From: Xiphophorus maculatus
Lineage: Eukaryota; Chordata; Actinopteri; Cyprinodontiformes; Poeciliidae
Assembly (NCBI RefSeq): GCF_002775205.1
Contig: NC_036454.1
Span: 6,453,882 to 6,517,881, forward strand
Direction: 5' to 3'
Length of the DNA stretch: 64,000 nucleotides
Shown: positions 36,301 through 62,779 of the stretch, piece after piece
Position numbering within the stretch: position 1 is the stretch's first letter
Layout of the letters: every line of letters starts with the position of its first letter
Position numbers and translations under genes: made by a program
Notes under the pieces: generated by a model
What the model saw: the letters and a program-made list of their open reading frames with translations, nothing else
Told to the model about the DNA's origin: nothing
Database searches by the model: none

Positions 36301-39300
36301 CAGAATATGGGACGCTTCATGTCAGCGTCGCCAGCAACAAATAGCAGACCATGACAATACAAGCTGCTGCAGTCTTAAATGACAGCAGCACAGGCGAGGG
36401 TAGGAGCCATAGCACTGTCATTAGGCTGCAGGGTGACTACTGAGACAAAATGCCAAGAAAAGCTTGAAATATAAAAATGATTTTATAGACTTTGCACACA
36501 GGATCCTTTGTTGGAATATGTCTCCCTCTATATAAAAGAAGAGACGGGGTGTACATTTGTGTTTTCAACCAAACTGTATAGATCAGGTATTTGTGAAAAT
36601 CTGTTTTGACCTGCCAATACTGACTTCAGCAGATTCAGATTTTTTTTTAAGAACAATAATAAATGGCTTTCAACATCTTTATTCCTTGCATTTGTCCCGC
36701 GAGTCACCGTTGATTTATATTAGTAGTCAGGATAAACTCTGCACTACAATTCAAGAGTTTGGAAAATATCTGAGTTGTGATAAAGAAGTTGAGAAGTTCA
36801 GATGTTCAATGATGACATCTGATACTAATTTACAGAAAAAGACATAATTTGCAAAATATTATCCATTTATTTCCACTAAATTTTAACTAACCGACCAGGA
36901 AAACAAAACCAGCTTTAATACAGTTAAAAGTTGAACTCCAGGCAGCAGAAACCACAACATGACAGAGCTTTCAACCTCTGATCTGTGGAGAATGGGCTGC
37001 CATTTTACCCCAAAAGCTATCACAATCCACAATCATTACTACTGTATTCACTTGCCTGGATAAATAGCCACAATTCAGGCGAGGGTTAGTTTCTACTGTG
37101 AAAATGGCAGCCTTTCCCCATAACACCTGTATGAATTATTCAGCACTCTGAGCTCTATCAAAGGCTGTCAGAAATGTCAGGCAGTGGGAAGTACCCTTGG
37201 CTGCCCCCAAAGGATGTTGTCTCTACATCCTGTGGTAGGGTTAGGGGGGCTCCACACACTCTCTCACACACCCCCACACACACACCTGACCAAATGCCAT
37301 AGATTTTTGCAGGGAAACTTCCCATCCTCTGTCCTGCAGGGTAAAAAATTGCTTAAAGTTAATTATAACTGCAGACAGTTACAGATCTATTTCTTTGAAA
37401 GGTTGAAGTTGATTATTTCAAAAATATTTATTACAGAATTGTTTTTATTGAGCCATGCCATTTAATATCACACCACAACATTTCATTCTATTGTAGTGCA
37501 TGTCCAGACTTTGACTAGGCTGCTATGAAACCTTCATTCTTTTTGTGTACTTTGAACCACTGTCCTGCTAGATAACCTGATAGACCTCGAGCCAAAATTG
37601 GTGAACAGACTCCATCAATTGTCCATCAAATATAAAAAGTCCTCCATGTCCTGAGGAAGCAAAGCCACCCCAGGCCATCAGACTACCACCTCTATGTTTT
37701 TACTTTCAGTAGGATGTTCTTTTTGTGAAATGCTGAGTTTGTTTTACATAACAGGATGCAGACTATCCAAAAAGTGATAGATGCTTTAGACCAGGATGTG
37801 AAATGTTGCTGCTTGGGGTCTTTTAGCTGCTTCATGTTGTATCAAGTTACTTTGTGATTCAACAGGTTTGGTAATAGTCAAGTGGGTGTGGCTGGTAAAA
37901 CTGACCACCTACCAAAACAAGTTAATCAGTCATTTGTAATTTAACAATAGCAATCAATTATACATTAACATAGGATCACATTAGTTTGGATAGCTTTTTC
38001 CTTTAATAAAACTTTTTTGTTATTTTTGTCTGATGCATCCAAGTGTGACGAGCATAACAGAATAAACTATTTGAACTACGTCCTCACAGATCTGTACTAC
38101 CCAACATAGGTTAAATTTAAAACCAGCCTGCCAGATCCATTACACAGGATTGGGTCAAAATGGATAGATAAAGAATAAAATGACAATGCTAAACACAATG
38201 CAAGAGGCAGCTATTGTCCTATTTTCTTCAGACTAGAAATAAGCTGCATCAACATGAGAATTATCTACAGTATAAGCAAGTCCATTGGACAGAAACATAA
38301 GATTTATTTTGAAACAATAAGGCAATTAAAAAAATGTACTAGAATTTGTAAAAAAAAAAAAAGAGGGCTTTGTATGAGTGATAATCCAACGTTTTCTCAA
38401 CTGCAGATCAACAGAGTGTCGGAGGAAAGCAAACGTGCTGGTATGATTATTAACTGTGCAGCTTTATTCCCATGTGTGGAATGTGAGGGGTTGCTGCTAA
38501 TGGGATGGTCTGCTATCTGCAGTCACCGTGGAATAGATCCATAGATCCCAGGAGAGTAAAAGAAAATGTGATTTTTAAATGGAGTACAAGGAATAACATG
38601 CAAACAGTTTATAGTTTTATGGCTATAAAAAAATATTGGCTGGGTGTTAATTTTGGACATTAAAAACTTGAAAACCCATAACACAGCAGTGTAAATAAAG
38701 CGGGGGATTTATTATATATAAATACATTTTTAAAGAATTACCCTTAATGTGTAAAAAATGTCTGCTTCAGTTTTTCCTGCTACCTCAGAAAAGGCATATA
38801 TTGAAGGGTTTTCGTGGGTGTTGAGAGGATACAAGAACACTCAAACGTGTGATGGCAGACAGTGTAACGCGAAATGAAGAAACTTTATTCAAAACTTAAA
38901 TAAATAAATAAATAAAACAGGTCTGCAGCATCAGACGCAACTAAGCCAGAAGATCGAAACAGCAAAGCAAGGTGAGAATGGCCAATAGGAAACTAAGTCA
39001 CAGGAGAAAATCTGGTAGTGGATGTGCTGAGATGAAGAGAGACTAAAACAATCCAGGTGTGGCAAGCAAAACTAAACTAAAATACAGAAATCCAAGATGT
39101 AAATTAAAGCAAACAACAAAACAAAACAAAAAAAGGTGCAAACTGAAGCAGTTGTACTCTGCCTGATAACCAGATGGGTGCTAATAGAAGTACAGAAATG
39201 AAGCATTAAACTTAAACTGTCTATAAATATTTATGTATTTATTCTCAGTCTTCATTTCAGCTATACAAAATAAGCTTACTTTAGTCTATCTCAGATTAAA

Positions 39301-39399
39301 CAGTTAATTATTTAATGGTGATATAAAATAGATTTTTTACTCCAAAGTTTGTTTGCCAAATGATCATGTTGTGGTTTCTTCCAATTAAAAAAATAAGGA

Positions 39400-39760
39400 A
39401 ACCAACAGATGAGTCGGACATTAATACAGGCAGAAAGACAGACTGGGTAACAGAAGGGTCCAGAAACAAACAATGAAGATCCAGGAGCTTAAATACTGAG
39501 GAGTGTGATTGTTGACATGAGCCAGGTGGTTCATTAGTAACAGGGTGCAGCTGGGAGAGAAGGCAAACAGGTAGAACAAAGGAAAACCAACAACCAACAG
39601 AGCTGAGCAGAAAAATCAAGAAAAGAGGAAAAACAACACCAATCTAAAGGAGCAAAATCTAAATGCACAAGAAACAGAACGCAATTATAAATGCAAAAAG
39701 AATTTGTATGGCAAGACCATTTGAACAAGAATTACTAAGGGTTCTGAACAGAATATGGCA
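39400..39760. repeat. A-rich dispersed repeat, copy 1
   Basis: The segment includes GCACAAGAAACAGAACGCA, TATGGCAAGACC and TTCTGAACAGAATA. The same words in the same order return near 45310-45420, showing two diverged copies of one family. The family is not identified; derivation from an LTR or non-coding retroelement is a guess. Confidence 0.45.
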
Positions 39761-42700
39761 AGGTCTAAACAGGTTTTAATAAAAAAAAACAAGGAAATTA
39801 AGAAAATACAAACACAGAATAAAGCACAGAACACACTGGGTTATAATTTAAACCACAGACCCTGAGCAAGGAAGTCCATTTAGCCAGTTTCAAATTACTA
39901 CTAACCAGTTAACAGAGAAGGTTCGTTAAATTCTAATAACAATCCACTTTCACTTGGTTTTCTGATTGGTATTGTGTTGCTGAGCCTGAACTGTTAATGT
40001 AACCAATAGATGGTCATCAGATACACCTCAGCTTGGTACTATGCTTCATCAGGTTCACCAAGTTTTAAACCATCAGATACCACCACTTATCATTTACTGA
40101 TAAATGAAGCCTAACTAAAGAGCAAAAGTGAAACATCACCTTTTATAAGTTTGACAACCATCTCCATATCACCTTGCAAAGTCAACTTAGCCACAGAATG
40201 CCTAAAAGTTAAATTCATCATATTTCATAAAAAAGATAAAATGAATTTAAATAAATAAATAAATAAATAATCTGTCTCTAAAATATGGGATATTTGCAAC
40301 CTGGAGTAGGCCAAAATGTTTCTGTGTGCTGAAGTCCTAAGAGTTTTTTTGACACACCATAATGGACAGATTTGGATCGGTAAGCAAATACTTTGGGCTA
40401 TTTCGTGTTTATTGTGTTTTTGTATAATAAAGATGTCCACCCTCTCGATTCAGATTCCAGGGTAGCCTTTTAACTTTCTTCAGTCATCTACAGAATCACT
40501 TCCCAGCTGTTGTCCAGTGTTGGAGATTTTCAAGCTTTGATAATCCCCATTTTTAAATAACTGTTTCATTGTCATGCTCAGCTTTGTTCATATTTACCAC
40601 TTTATTGCATTTTAAGATATGCATTTTACTGACAATAAATAAAACGTTACATAACTTTAATGAAGAGTGCAGCTGACAACAGAAAAGGACATGTTTGTGT
40701 TGAACACAGTCTCTTAAATGTCATGACTTTTCAGATACATAGCCAATCTTCAGACCATCCCAACGAGGAACAGTCTGAACTCGAGCCTTCAAGCTGAAAC
40801 ATCCAAAGAAAAGGAGCAGAAATTCTGTTTCAGGGTGTGGAAATGCCACAGCTATCACGTTTTAAAGTGAGGCATCTCGTTGAGTCCTGCCTCTGTTCGT
40901 CCACAGCCCTCCCTCCAGCCTGCTGTCTCTCTTCATCTTCCTCCTCAGCCCCTCCGTTTTCATCATCATCCCCTTGTCCCCCACATGCGTCTGCTGATGG
41001 ATGAGCTCATTTACTGCAAATCTCTTTCGAGTCAAAGCGGAACACTGCTGCTGCCTTTCTGCTACTTCAGTGGGAATAGAGATCTCAGCATATGAATACT
41101 ATATGTGCGCACACAAATGCACAGACGAAATTCATGTTGCTCTAAAAATTGGTTCTTAAAGAAAATGTTCTGCCAAGTGGCTCTAAGCGTGTATTCAGCA
41201 GCTCTGAAAGAAGCAGTTAAGTATCACATTTGTTCTAACAACACTGTGAAGGGCTGATATAAATGCAATAACACACAACAAAAGATGGGAATTTTTTCAT
41301 CTTCCTTTGTAATCTACAGTACTTGTGAATTGACAAAAATCCTGAGAGCACATTTCTTCAGGGAACATTGTTTTATGGTAAATCAAAGCTTTGCTCCGGA
41401 TTGTTCGATTCATCCTAGCGACAATAAAAAAAGTATAACTCTGCTTTCCAAAAAATATATTTCTATAGATAAGCTACTCTATTTTGATGCGTCACTTTTG
41501 ATACCCACCACCTCTCTTTATCCTCCAGGCCAGACAGCCGGTTTCTGCAACTGCTCCAGTCTCACAATAACTATGACGAATGCAACGTCCACAGGAGCAA
41601 AGCAGCCATTTGGCACTTCATTCCCCTTGATGCATTATCAACTAATATGCCATGGATCAGTGGCAGCTTGTCTGAAGCCTCCTGATTTGGTGTAACTGGC
41701 CTCTGCTGAGACCTCCCATGAACAAAGGTGGCTGTAATCATATCACAAATGGCAATGTCCAACTTCAAATGTATTTGGTTAGTGTGGGAGATCAGAGACA
41801 GAATCTCTTTTACCAATTAGGAAATAGGAAATAAGTATGTTTTACTCAAATCACAGAGAGGTTTTTTTAAAAGTAAACTAGTGTTCCAAGTGTACCTTTT
41901 CTTTTATTTGATTACAAGTCCAAAGAATCTTTTTCATCTAAGGAATAAAAAGAATCTGCAACACAGCCGATGTCCTCGAGAATGGAGAATGATCCGTATC
42001 CATTGAAACGAGAGGATGGATGCATGAAGCCGGTGGAAAGTGGGGGTAGACTGATGACTGAGAGATAGAAGCCCTGCCATGAAATGAAAGGGCTGACAGA
42101 CGCGAAGAGATATAAAAATATCACCGGAGAGGGATTCAAGAGAGAGAGAGAAAGAGAAAGAAAACAGGAGTGACCATCAAGGCTCTCTGATGGTTAGCAG
42201 CTGCCAGCTGGGAAGAGATGAATCACCAACAATAAAACATGTATGGCTGGGAAAGAGAGCGTTTAAGGTTTTGCAGAATTAAAGCATTTTTCTGGGGTGA
42301 GATAAATAAAGCACCAAGGAGCTGTGAAGTTAATCCTGATTCAAGGCATCAAAATGATTTTATAATGATGTGTTTACATGGGGTGGCAAAACCCATGTGA
42401 GAACACATTCTGAGGTCTCTCAATCTCATTCACACGTCTTCAAACAAACCAACAAGCTGTCATAAATCTGACTTTAGTCTTATTTATTTTAAAGGGTAGC
42501 TAAGACAAAAAGATTTTCAAACTTATTTAGGAATAAGTTTGTATTTTGTTTATGGGTCTACAAAATAAAGGTTGCAGTCATTTCACTTTAGTCTGCTTTA
42601 ATCGAACTCTAGTTCATTTGTCTCAAAATTCTGGTTTGTTTGGTAAGATGTGAATGCGCAAATGAACTAGAGGGAGAAATGGCTTGAGGCCCTTTACCAA

Positions 42701-43545
42701 AGACGAGAGAGAAATCCTACATAAATTCTGACGCTACTCCATTTTTATTTATATTTTGTGAAGAAGGAAGTTTCACTCATGTCTTCTTCAGAGGTTTTTG
42801 TGTCGCTTCCTTCAATAGTTCTTGGTGCAGCGCCATCACAGGCAAGAGAGGGAAAAAGTTTTTTCAAGTAGTTTGACGCAGTGCTATGTGAAAGTGAACT
42901 GCAGGAGCTGAAAATCTAACAAATGTACAATTTTCATCCCCAGAGTCTTCTAGACTCTATTCAAGAGTAAAAACATCCCTAGTGTCTACTTTCCCGTAAC
43001 TTACCAGCTGTTTCACTTTTACTTCAGTCAAATCTACATGAATTGTGATGAAGACTAATTTAGCTCTTAATAATGGGAACTAGCACTAAAATTTCGACCT
43101 CTAAAAAAATACAAGACAACTAATTTAGTGACAGCATATAGTAAACCCTCATTGAATACTGATCCAGCATTCTTGGATTCATCTATTTGTGGATTTTTCT
43201 GTGGAATGTAACTCCAAATTATGTGCAGAACACCCAGTGCAGATTTATTTTTGTACAATATTCAAAATAATATAGCACAAGGGAATCTGACAGTTTGCTA
43301 ATTTGTATAAATACAAATAAAATAGCATTTTCAATACTAATTTGGTATTAGATTGAGACAAGCATGATAATGGCTAACAATGAAATAGCCGGATTTCTGC
43401 CTAGAGTTTTGTGACAGTATATGTAAAAGTAAAAAACTTGGATTTGAAGAGGGGAAAGGGTTGCAGGGGAGTCCTTAGTTTTTCACAAAATATTGTGAAA
43501 TCAGCATTGTGCATCTATTTAGAAAACAAAAACCCAAACATAAAT

Positions 43546-43610
43546 TTTATGGCATTTGGCTTCGGTGCCAAATGTCATAAACTCAATTCCTGGTACCAGC
43601 TGGTACCAGG
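43546..43610. repeat. two adjacent palindromes
   Basis: TTTATGGCATTTGGC (43546-43560) pairs with GCCAAATGTCATAAA (43567-43581), with one mismatch and a TTCGGT loop. Eight bases later, CCTGGTACCAG abuts its exact reverse complement CTGGTACCAGG (43589-43610). Confidence 0.85.
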
Positions 43611-45079
43611 GAAAACACCAGGACAGGAATATGTAAAACTCGAGGATCATTAGAATCGCTCTGCACCAAGCATCACTGAGTTAGAAAAAATTGTTTTATT
43701 ATTTCACAACACTCTGCTAGCAATTGTAGCTACTCCTTAAGCAATTTTCTGTAAAACAGTAAAAATATTAGTAGAATTGTACAGCTGAGTAAAAAAAAAA
43801 AAAGCAAAACAGACCATCACTGTAAAAAATAGATGATGTAGAGTGCTTTGTCTTGTCTCCCTCCGCCCCCAAATTTAAATCACCCCATTACATTAAAGTT
43901 ATACTGAAAAACTTTGATTAAAATGGCTGAAAATAATTCAGGTCATATGTTTTTGTTAGAATCACCTTATTGTGCGATCAATCAAAACTACAAGTAGAGA
44001 TTTATTTCAAAATCAATACTAATTTTCTGTTTCTGTTTCATAAGTCCAGTGGCTCATGCTTTATCTCCTGATCACCGCTTTTCTCATCCATGAAAGAAAA
44101 CTAAACCTTTTGAAGGTAAACATTGAACCCAGATCTTTACTTTTCAATAAATATGAATACACACAAGTACCTGAGTGTTTTCTAGATCGACCAGAACTCT
44201 TGTCACTAATTAACAAGAAAACATTGGAGAAAGGAAGCAACCAGTGGCTTATTTTTGTCTGTAACCTTCATATGCTTCAGCAGGAAGTGTAAAAAATGTC
44301 TTTTTGTACTTCACACAGCTGCAGGCGCAAACATTCACAACATTTATCTAAAAATAAACCCCACTAAGCGTGGAGAACAGCAGAGATAAGAGGAGAGAAG
44401 GTAGGGGTAAAAATCTGAATTTTGAATATAAATTGGTACATTAACTATCTGATTCAGTTAAAGGGACAATCAGCAGCTTCCTCAACATTATCTTTTCATG
44501 CTCAATTTTTAAAATATGACTTGGCTGCCCTGAATGTCAGAAAGTCTTTATTGCCAACCAGAAAGACGGTTTATACTTTTATAGTAAGAAAAGCAAGTTT
44601 TTGATACAATTCTATGAGGAAACAACACAATATAAATCTATAACATAACACAAATGTAAAATAAGTTCATACGATGCCAATGAAAAATGTACATACACTC
44701 ATCAATGGCATGAATTACTTTGGGGGTTTGTGCACAATTAATTGTAATTGATGTTTTTATGGACAAAGTTTATAAGTTTGAACTGCCAAGACTCAAACCA
44801 ATCATAGAAAAGGATATTGCTGGAACGTCAGTGTTACTGTCCAAGTATTTGGTGTCAAGAAATGTATATGAAATCAATCTGGGACTTTTAAATGTAAGAA
44901 ATTGCAGGGAATAATTAAAGTTACCCTGAAACTTCAATTAAGAGCAAGATTGTTGAAACATGGACAGAATTGAGTGTCATAGCATGTACGGTAGAGGCAG
45001 AGTTTATGTGCAGAAAGATGCTTTTTTGGGAAGATTTAATAAAAAGAAAATCTACATGTCTTGCATGAGGTTAAATGGA

Positions 45080-45430
45080 CAAGGAACACGGACATGGCAT
45101 TAAAATAGAAGAATCCAGCACTGAAAAACAAAATTCAGAAGCCTAAATATCGAGGAAAGGTTGTAAAGTGACAAGAGAACCAGAAAAACGCATTAGAAGA
45201 AATGTGGTACAGTTGTGGCAATGAGGAAGTAGGGAAACTGAGACAGAGGAGAATTAACACAGAGGAAGCTGAACTGAATCTCACAGTAATCTAAGAAAAA
45301 TAAATTCAAATGTACAAGAAACAGAACACAAGAATAAAGAAACAAACCAAAGATAAGGGAATAAACTAGTATGGCAACACCTTGACAACGATAATAAGCA
45401 CAGAGAACTGAACTGAATAAATGACCTATG
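45080..45430. repeat. A-rich dispersed repeat, copy 2
   Basis: Shares GTACAAGAAACAGAACACA, AGTATGGCAACACC and GAACTGAACTGAATAA, in order, with 39400-39760. Same orientation and diverged. Confidence 0.45.
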
Positions 45431-46348
45431 GAACATAAATAACCCTAAAGAAAATGATCAAACACAAACAAACACTCAAGGAATGTGACACTAACAGGAT
45501 AACAAGCAAGCATAATTATAATATGGAGTCGATAAAGCAGTGGGCTTCTGGAGAGTCCTCAAACACAACCATAAAACATTATGAACCAGGCCTGAAAACT
45601 GGCTCCATTCCAGGAACTACACTAATTTTTAAGATGTTTATCATTTCTGATCAAAGGTGATTAAAAAAACAACATTTTCTTCAAAGAGAGAAATTAATGC
45701 ACTACAATAACAATACCTTAAATAATTTTGGGAAAGCCCAAATTGTTATGATCTATCGGATTTTGTAAGTTTTAATTGATTACATTTAATTTACATGGAA
45801 GCACATTTTTAAAAATAAAAATTCCAAATCAAGGTTAAAATTGAGAAAAAACTCAGAAAAAGAATCCTGACTTAGCCCTGCAGAGCATATCCTAGAGAAG
45901 CAGTGTTTGGGTCAAGCATTGCACAAAGTGTCAGAAACATCTGTTCCATCTGTTTTGTGCTCCAATGGAGAGTATGCCAAGATATCAAAGCACACAACTC
46001 CAAAAATGAATCACTGACACATCTGTCATACTTGATAAAAGCGGGAACAATAATAATCCTGTTGAAACGGCACAGAAAGAGAAAGATTGGGTTGGAATGC
46101 AGCTTTGTCCACTCAATACACATGCGCTACAGACACTGTGGCAAACCGAAATCCAGCCTTTTCAGCCTCTGGCAGAGGTATTTTATGCTTCAGACAAACT
46201 GCTGCCACTTTGTCCTTTGAGGGGTGAAACACATGGACAGTGTGTGTGTGTGTCTGTGTGTGAGGCTGTAAGACTGGCTCATGACCAGGCTAAGGAGCGA
46301 AGTCATCGCTGGCGGAACAGATTTCACTGGGATGTGACAAGTATGATC

Positions 46349-46356
46349 TTCGGGAA
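46349..46356. promoter_or_regulatory. possible heat-shock element core
   Basis: TTCGGGAA fits the TTCnnGAA dimer core bound by HSF1. It lies about 170 bp upstream of the TATA box of the HSPB1-like gene. The flanking third units are poor, so a functional trimeric site is not shown; an 8-bp match can occur by chance. Confidence 0.35.
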
Positions 46357-46517
46357 ACAGATGCAGTGGTTCAAACACACCCCGGCCACTGTGAACTTCC
46401 TGCTATTTGCCATCACATCTTTAAAAGTTACAAATATAAACTATTACGTTCTCCCGGTCAGCAGGAGGTAATCGTTTACGATCCACGCCCATCACCTCAT
46501 GCCTGCACACCCTGCTC

Positions 46518-46526
46518 TATATAAAA
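46518..46526 (+). promoter_or_regulatory. TATA box of the HSPB1-like gene
   Basis: TATATAAAA lies 139 bp before the start codon, which predicts transcription from about 46550 and a 5' UTR of roughly 115 nt. TATA promoters are usual for heat-inducible sHSP genes. Confidence 0.75.
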
Positions 46527-46664
46527 CCCCTATGTACATTTCTCTGTCGGCTCACTTAGCTTTTGGGCACTTCCTTTATTTTTGTTTATCTTTAAATTCA
46601 CAATCTACTCTCTGCCATTTAGCAAGGCTTACTTTGTTAAGTGTATCCATTTGAGTGAGCAGAA

Positions 46665-49368
<2,704 letters not shown>

Positions 49369-49468
49369 ACACAAGCATTAGTCTGCATTGTCTGCCTTAA
49401 ACCAGCTCCACAGATGCCTTTTTGCCATTAGCTATAGCGCCATTAAAGCCTGCTGTGTTTGGAGCTCT

Positions 49469-49474
49469 AATAAA
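49469..49474 (+). terminator. polyadenylation signal of the HSPB1-like gene
   Basis: AATAAA lies 100 bases after the stop codon, giving a short 3' UTR ending near 49490. Confidence 0.75.
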
Positions 49475-49490
49475 GTAGCATAATGTGAAA

Positions 49491-51278
49491 GTTAAATTTG
49501 TGTTGATCTATTACATCTACAGTTAACCACTAAAAACTACATGGTACAAGATTAAAGTAACTTAACCTCATTATTATTATTTTTTTAATCAGAAGTTGGT
49601 TATGACGTTGATGCAATTCTATTTGCACATCTTTTTCTTTGTCACTTTCACATCAGTAAGTTGCTCATTGAAAAGCACAATTCATTCGCGTTTGCCGTTA
49701 CTATAGAAACAGCATAAGTGAAGTAAACACATGTAACCTAAAAGAAGTAAATGTAACAGTTCATGTGAGTGCAACACATCACACAATGTCTTTGCCAACA
49801 CAGAACCAATGAGAGTCTTTTTGTCCTTTCAGAGCGCAGCTCCAGTTGGAAACTTTTTAAATTTGCACCAATTATCCCCCGTCGATTCCAGCACATAGAG
49901 AAGATTACATTATTTTGCATCACACAATAGGCAGTGGAACAGCCCCAATTTTTTCCCATCCTCATTCAAAAGCCCTGGCAGGGCGCATGAGTGAGTTGGG
50001 TCCATCCTGAAGCCAGTGCACAGCGGTGCCTATCTGAGCCAGCACTAAGCCCCTCTCTAAGCTGCCGCCCAGTTCCTATTGCTGTCCAACAATAACGTCA
50101 CAGGTTCTCCAGATCCCTGGAACAAGGCCTGCAACTGGCATTGTTTTTTCTTTATTTTTAAAGAAAAACACACAGATGTAGGATGGATACTTTAATTGCA
50201 TTTCTCAGTAAAAAGACATCAACAGAGAGGATTGCAGAAAACAAACTGCTTTTCACAAATAATTCAATTGTCCATCAAGCAATCATGCAATCATAAACAG
50301 AAAAATGCTCACTTCAAATTAATACATCAAACAATTTTTGCACCAATTAAAATGTATATATACAACACAGTATTAATGCATACAAAGATGGACCGTCCAG
50401 GTCCACTTTGTGATAAAGACATTAAGGCACAATCTTTCCGTTTCACTAACAGTTCCATGTTAAAATGGATGAATTAACCTTCTACTCAAGGATTTCTAAT
50501 ACACCAAGCTGCACACGCAAATTGTTAACTTACAACCTGATTTCAACACCCCCTGCAGTTCGCATTTGTAAACAGTATCATCAGTAAGTGGGCATATTAT
50601 AATACCTGATTATATCTGATTATGCAATGAAGGCCTGTGGTACCTAATAGGGAGGAAAAAATCTGCTAAAGAGGTGTATACAGGTATAAATGCTACATTA
50701 ATGCATTAATTTAAATACATTAATGTAGACATTAAAATACGTTAATATATTACCTGATTAATATGGGATTTTACAATATTGAGATAAGAAAAATCAATTA
50801 AACTAAATATGTAATCGATTTAATACATATCAGAACAAAGTTGAACAAGCTGAATTTTGGGTATCCTTAGGGTTTTTGGTCTTTTCAGATACTAAAAAGC
50901 ATCAAAAAGTCTCTTGGTGTTTTCAGACTTAAAAAGTTTCATAAACCTTAGAATGTGTTTCTAATCGGTCTACAAACAATATTGAATAGTCCATGTCAGA
51001 TATGATGAGTCTGACCTTTTTCTTTTCTTTTATCTTTTGAATGCTACTGATCAATAAGGCGCCCCTGACAGAGTGGCACCGTTGGTGGTGAGCCATATTG
51101 CTTATAGAAAAACAATATGTGGAGAAAAGTGTTACTTTTTAAAAATTGTTGGTATTGTTCAGTGCACACAGCGCAATTAAATCACATCACTAATGTTTTT
51201 TTCTTCAATTCATTTACATTTTATTATAAAGGACAAATTCTTCAAATAAAAAGCAGACATAAAATAAATTATAAATTA
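49491..51278. other. spacer between the two convergent sHSP genes
   Basis: About 1.8 kb separates the predicted 3' ends. It is AT-rich, with a somewhat GC-richer patch at 49970-50120. No further exon was recognised. Confidence 0.6.
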
Positions 51279-51291
51279 TTTATTGAAAATA

Positions 51292-51297
51292 TTTATT
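51292..51297 (-). terminator. candidate polyadenylation signal of hspb8
   Basis: TTTATT on the plus strand is AATAAA on the minus, about 420 nt after the hspb8 stop; a second copy is at 51279-51284. These are the nearest such signals downstream of exon 3. Confidence 0.5.
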
Positions 51298-51713
51298 GTG
51301 TACATAAAGAAATAAAAAAAGTCAACCAATTTTCTTTATCTTTCTACTTATTTGGATTTTGCATAGGTGTTACAAAATAAATGTCTCAACTGCGACTTAT
51401 TGATGATGCAATTAAATATTTTCTTATGGAAAATAAATGTTGTATGACTTGATAGTCTTAGTTGTACTCGAGGAAGAAAAAACCCAGAATATATTACTAT
51501 AACATGCCTGTCAGGAAGAGATTTTTGTTGCATGAAAGTACTGTTTTATGAAATATTAACACAGACATCCAATGGGAATTCCCTGCCCTAATGTATTTCA
51601 GATTTTCTTCTCTAAGTGTTTAAATAAGATGATAGTTCAGTGAGCAGTTTTTATCTCAAACTCATAACTGATTATGCAGATTTATGTGATCATGTTAGTC
51701 GGGGGGTGCCATT

Positions 51714-62548
<10,835 letters not shown>

Positions 62549-62772
62549 TTTCAGCCGACTTTCGACTCGCAAAAGTTCTTTGTTTGTAAAGTAAGTTGAA
62601 CCTTGCACTCGAGTTTACTTTGGTTCTCTTATCTCTGCCTATGGTCAAACTTTACGCCTCCCGTTAAGCACGCACCACCTTTACGCAACGGCCTGCGGCT
62701 CCGTTAACTCCAAATAAGACTTCCAGCTGCTACAACTTTGAAGGAAAATTATTTCTCTCCTCTGCCTTTGGC

Positions 62773-62779
62773 TTTTATA
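62773..62779 (-). promoter_or_regulatory. hspb8: TATA box of hspb8
   Basis: Minus-strand TATAAAA within GTATAAAAGCC lies about 225 bp before the start codon, implying transcription from about 62745 and a 5' UTR near 200 nt with no visible intron. Confidence 0.7.

Larger units (their letters stand above)
28040..46517. other. intergenic desert upstream of the sHSP gene
   Basis: About 18.5 kb with no defensible exon on either strand. It contains a LINE tail (29030-29229), a 15-bp hairpin (28876-28911), a GT run (30323-30344), a poly-T run near 30652-30670, AAAT runs near 38895 and 40240, a GA run (42140-42160), clustered palindromes (43546-43610), and two copies of an A-rich dispersed repeat (39400-39760 and 45080-45430). 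Blocks at 36290-36440, 36950-37170 and 41520-41810 look more constrained than their flanks, but I cannot prove conservation. Confidence 0.5.

Noticed and set aside
41285..41695. 136-codon plus-strand open frame
   Set aside because: No recognisable protein family; part lies in a possible conserved non-coding block with equally open antisense frames.
1..46517. Exons of ccdc60, tmem233 or prkab1, expected on this side of HSPB8 from mammalian synteny
   Set aside because: None of the protein segments I know for these genes appears in the frames I examined; very short exons could still be missed.
62549..62608. N-terminal extension of Hspb8 by 20 codons upstream of MAEGDF
   Set aside because: The upstream frame is open but its first candidate start is GTG, not ATG, and the extension is unlike any known HSPB8 N-terminus.
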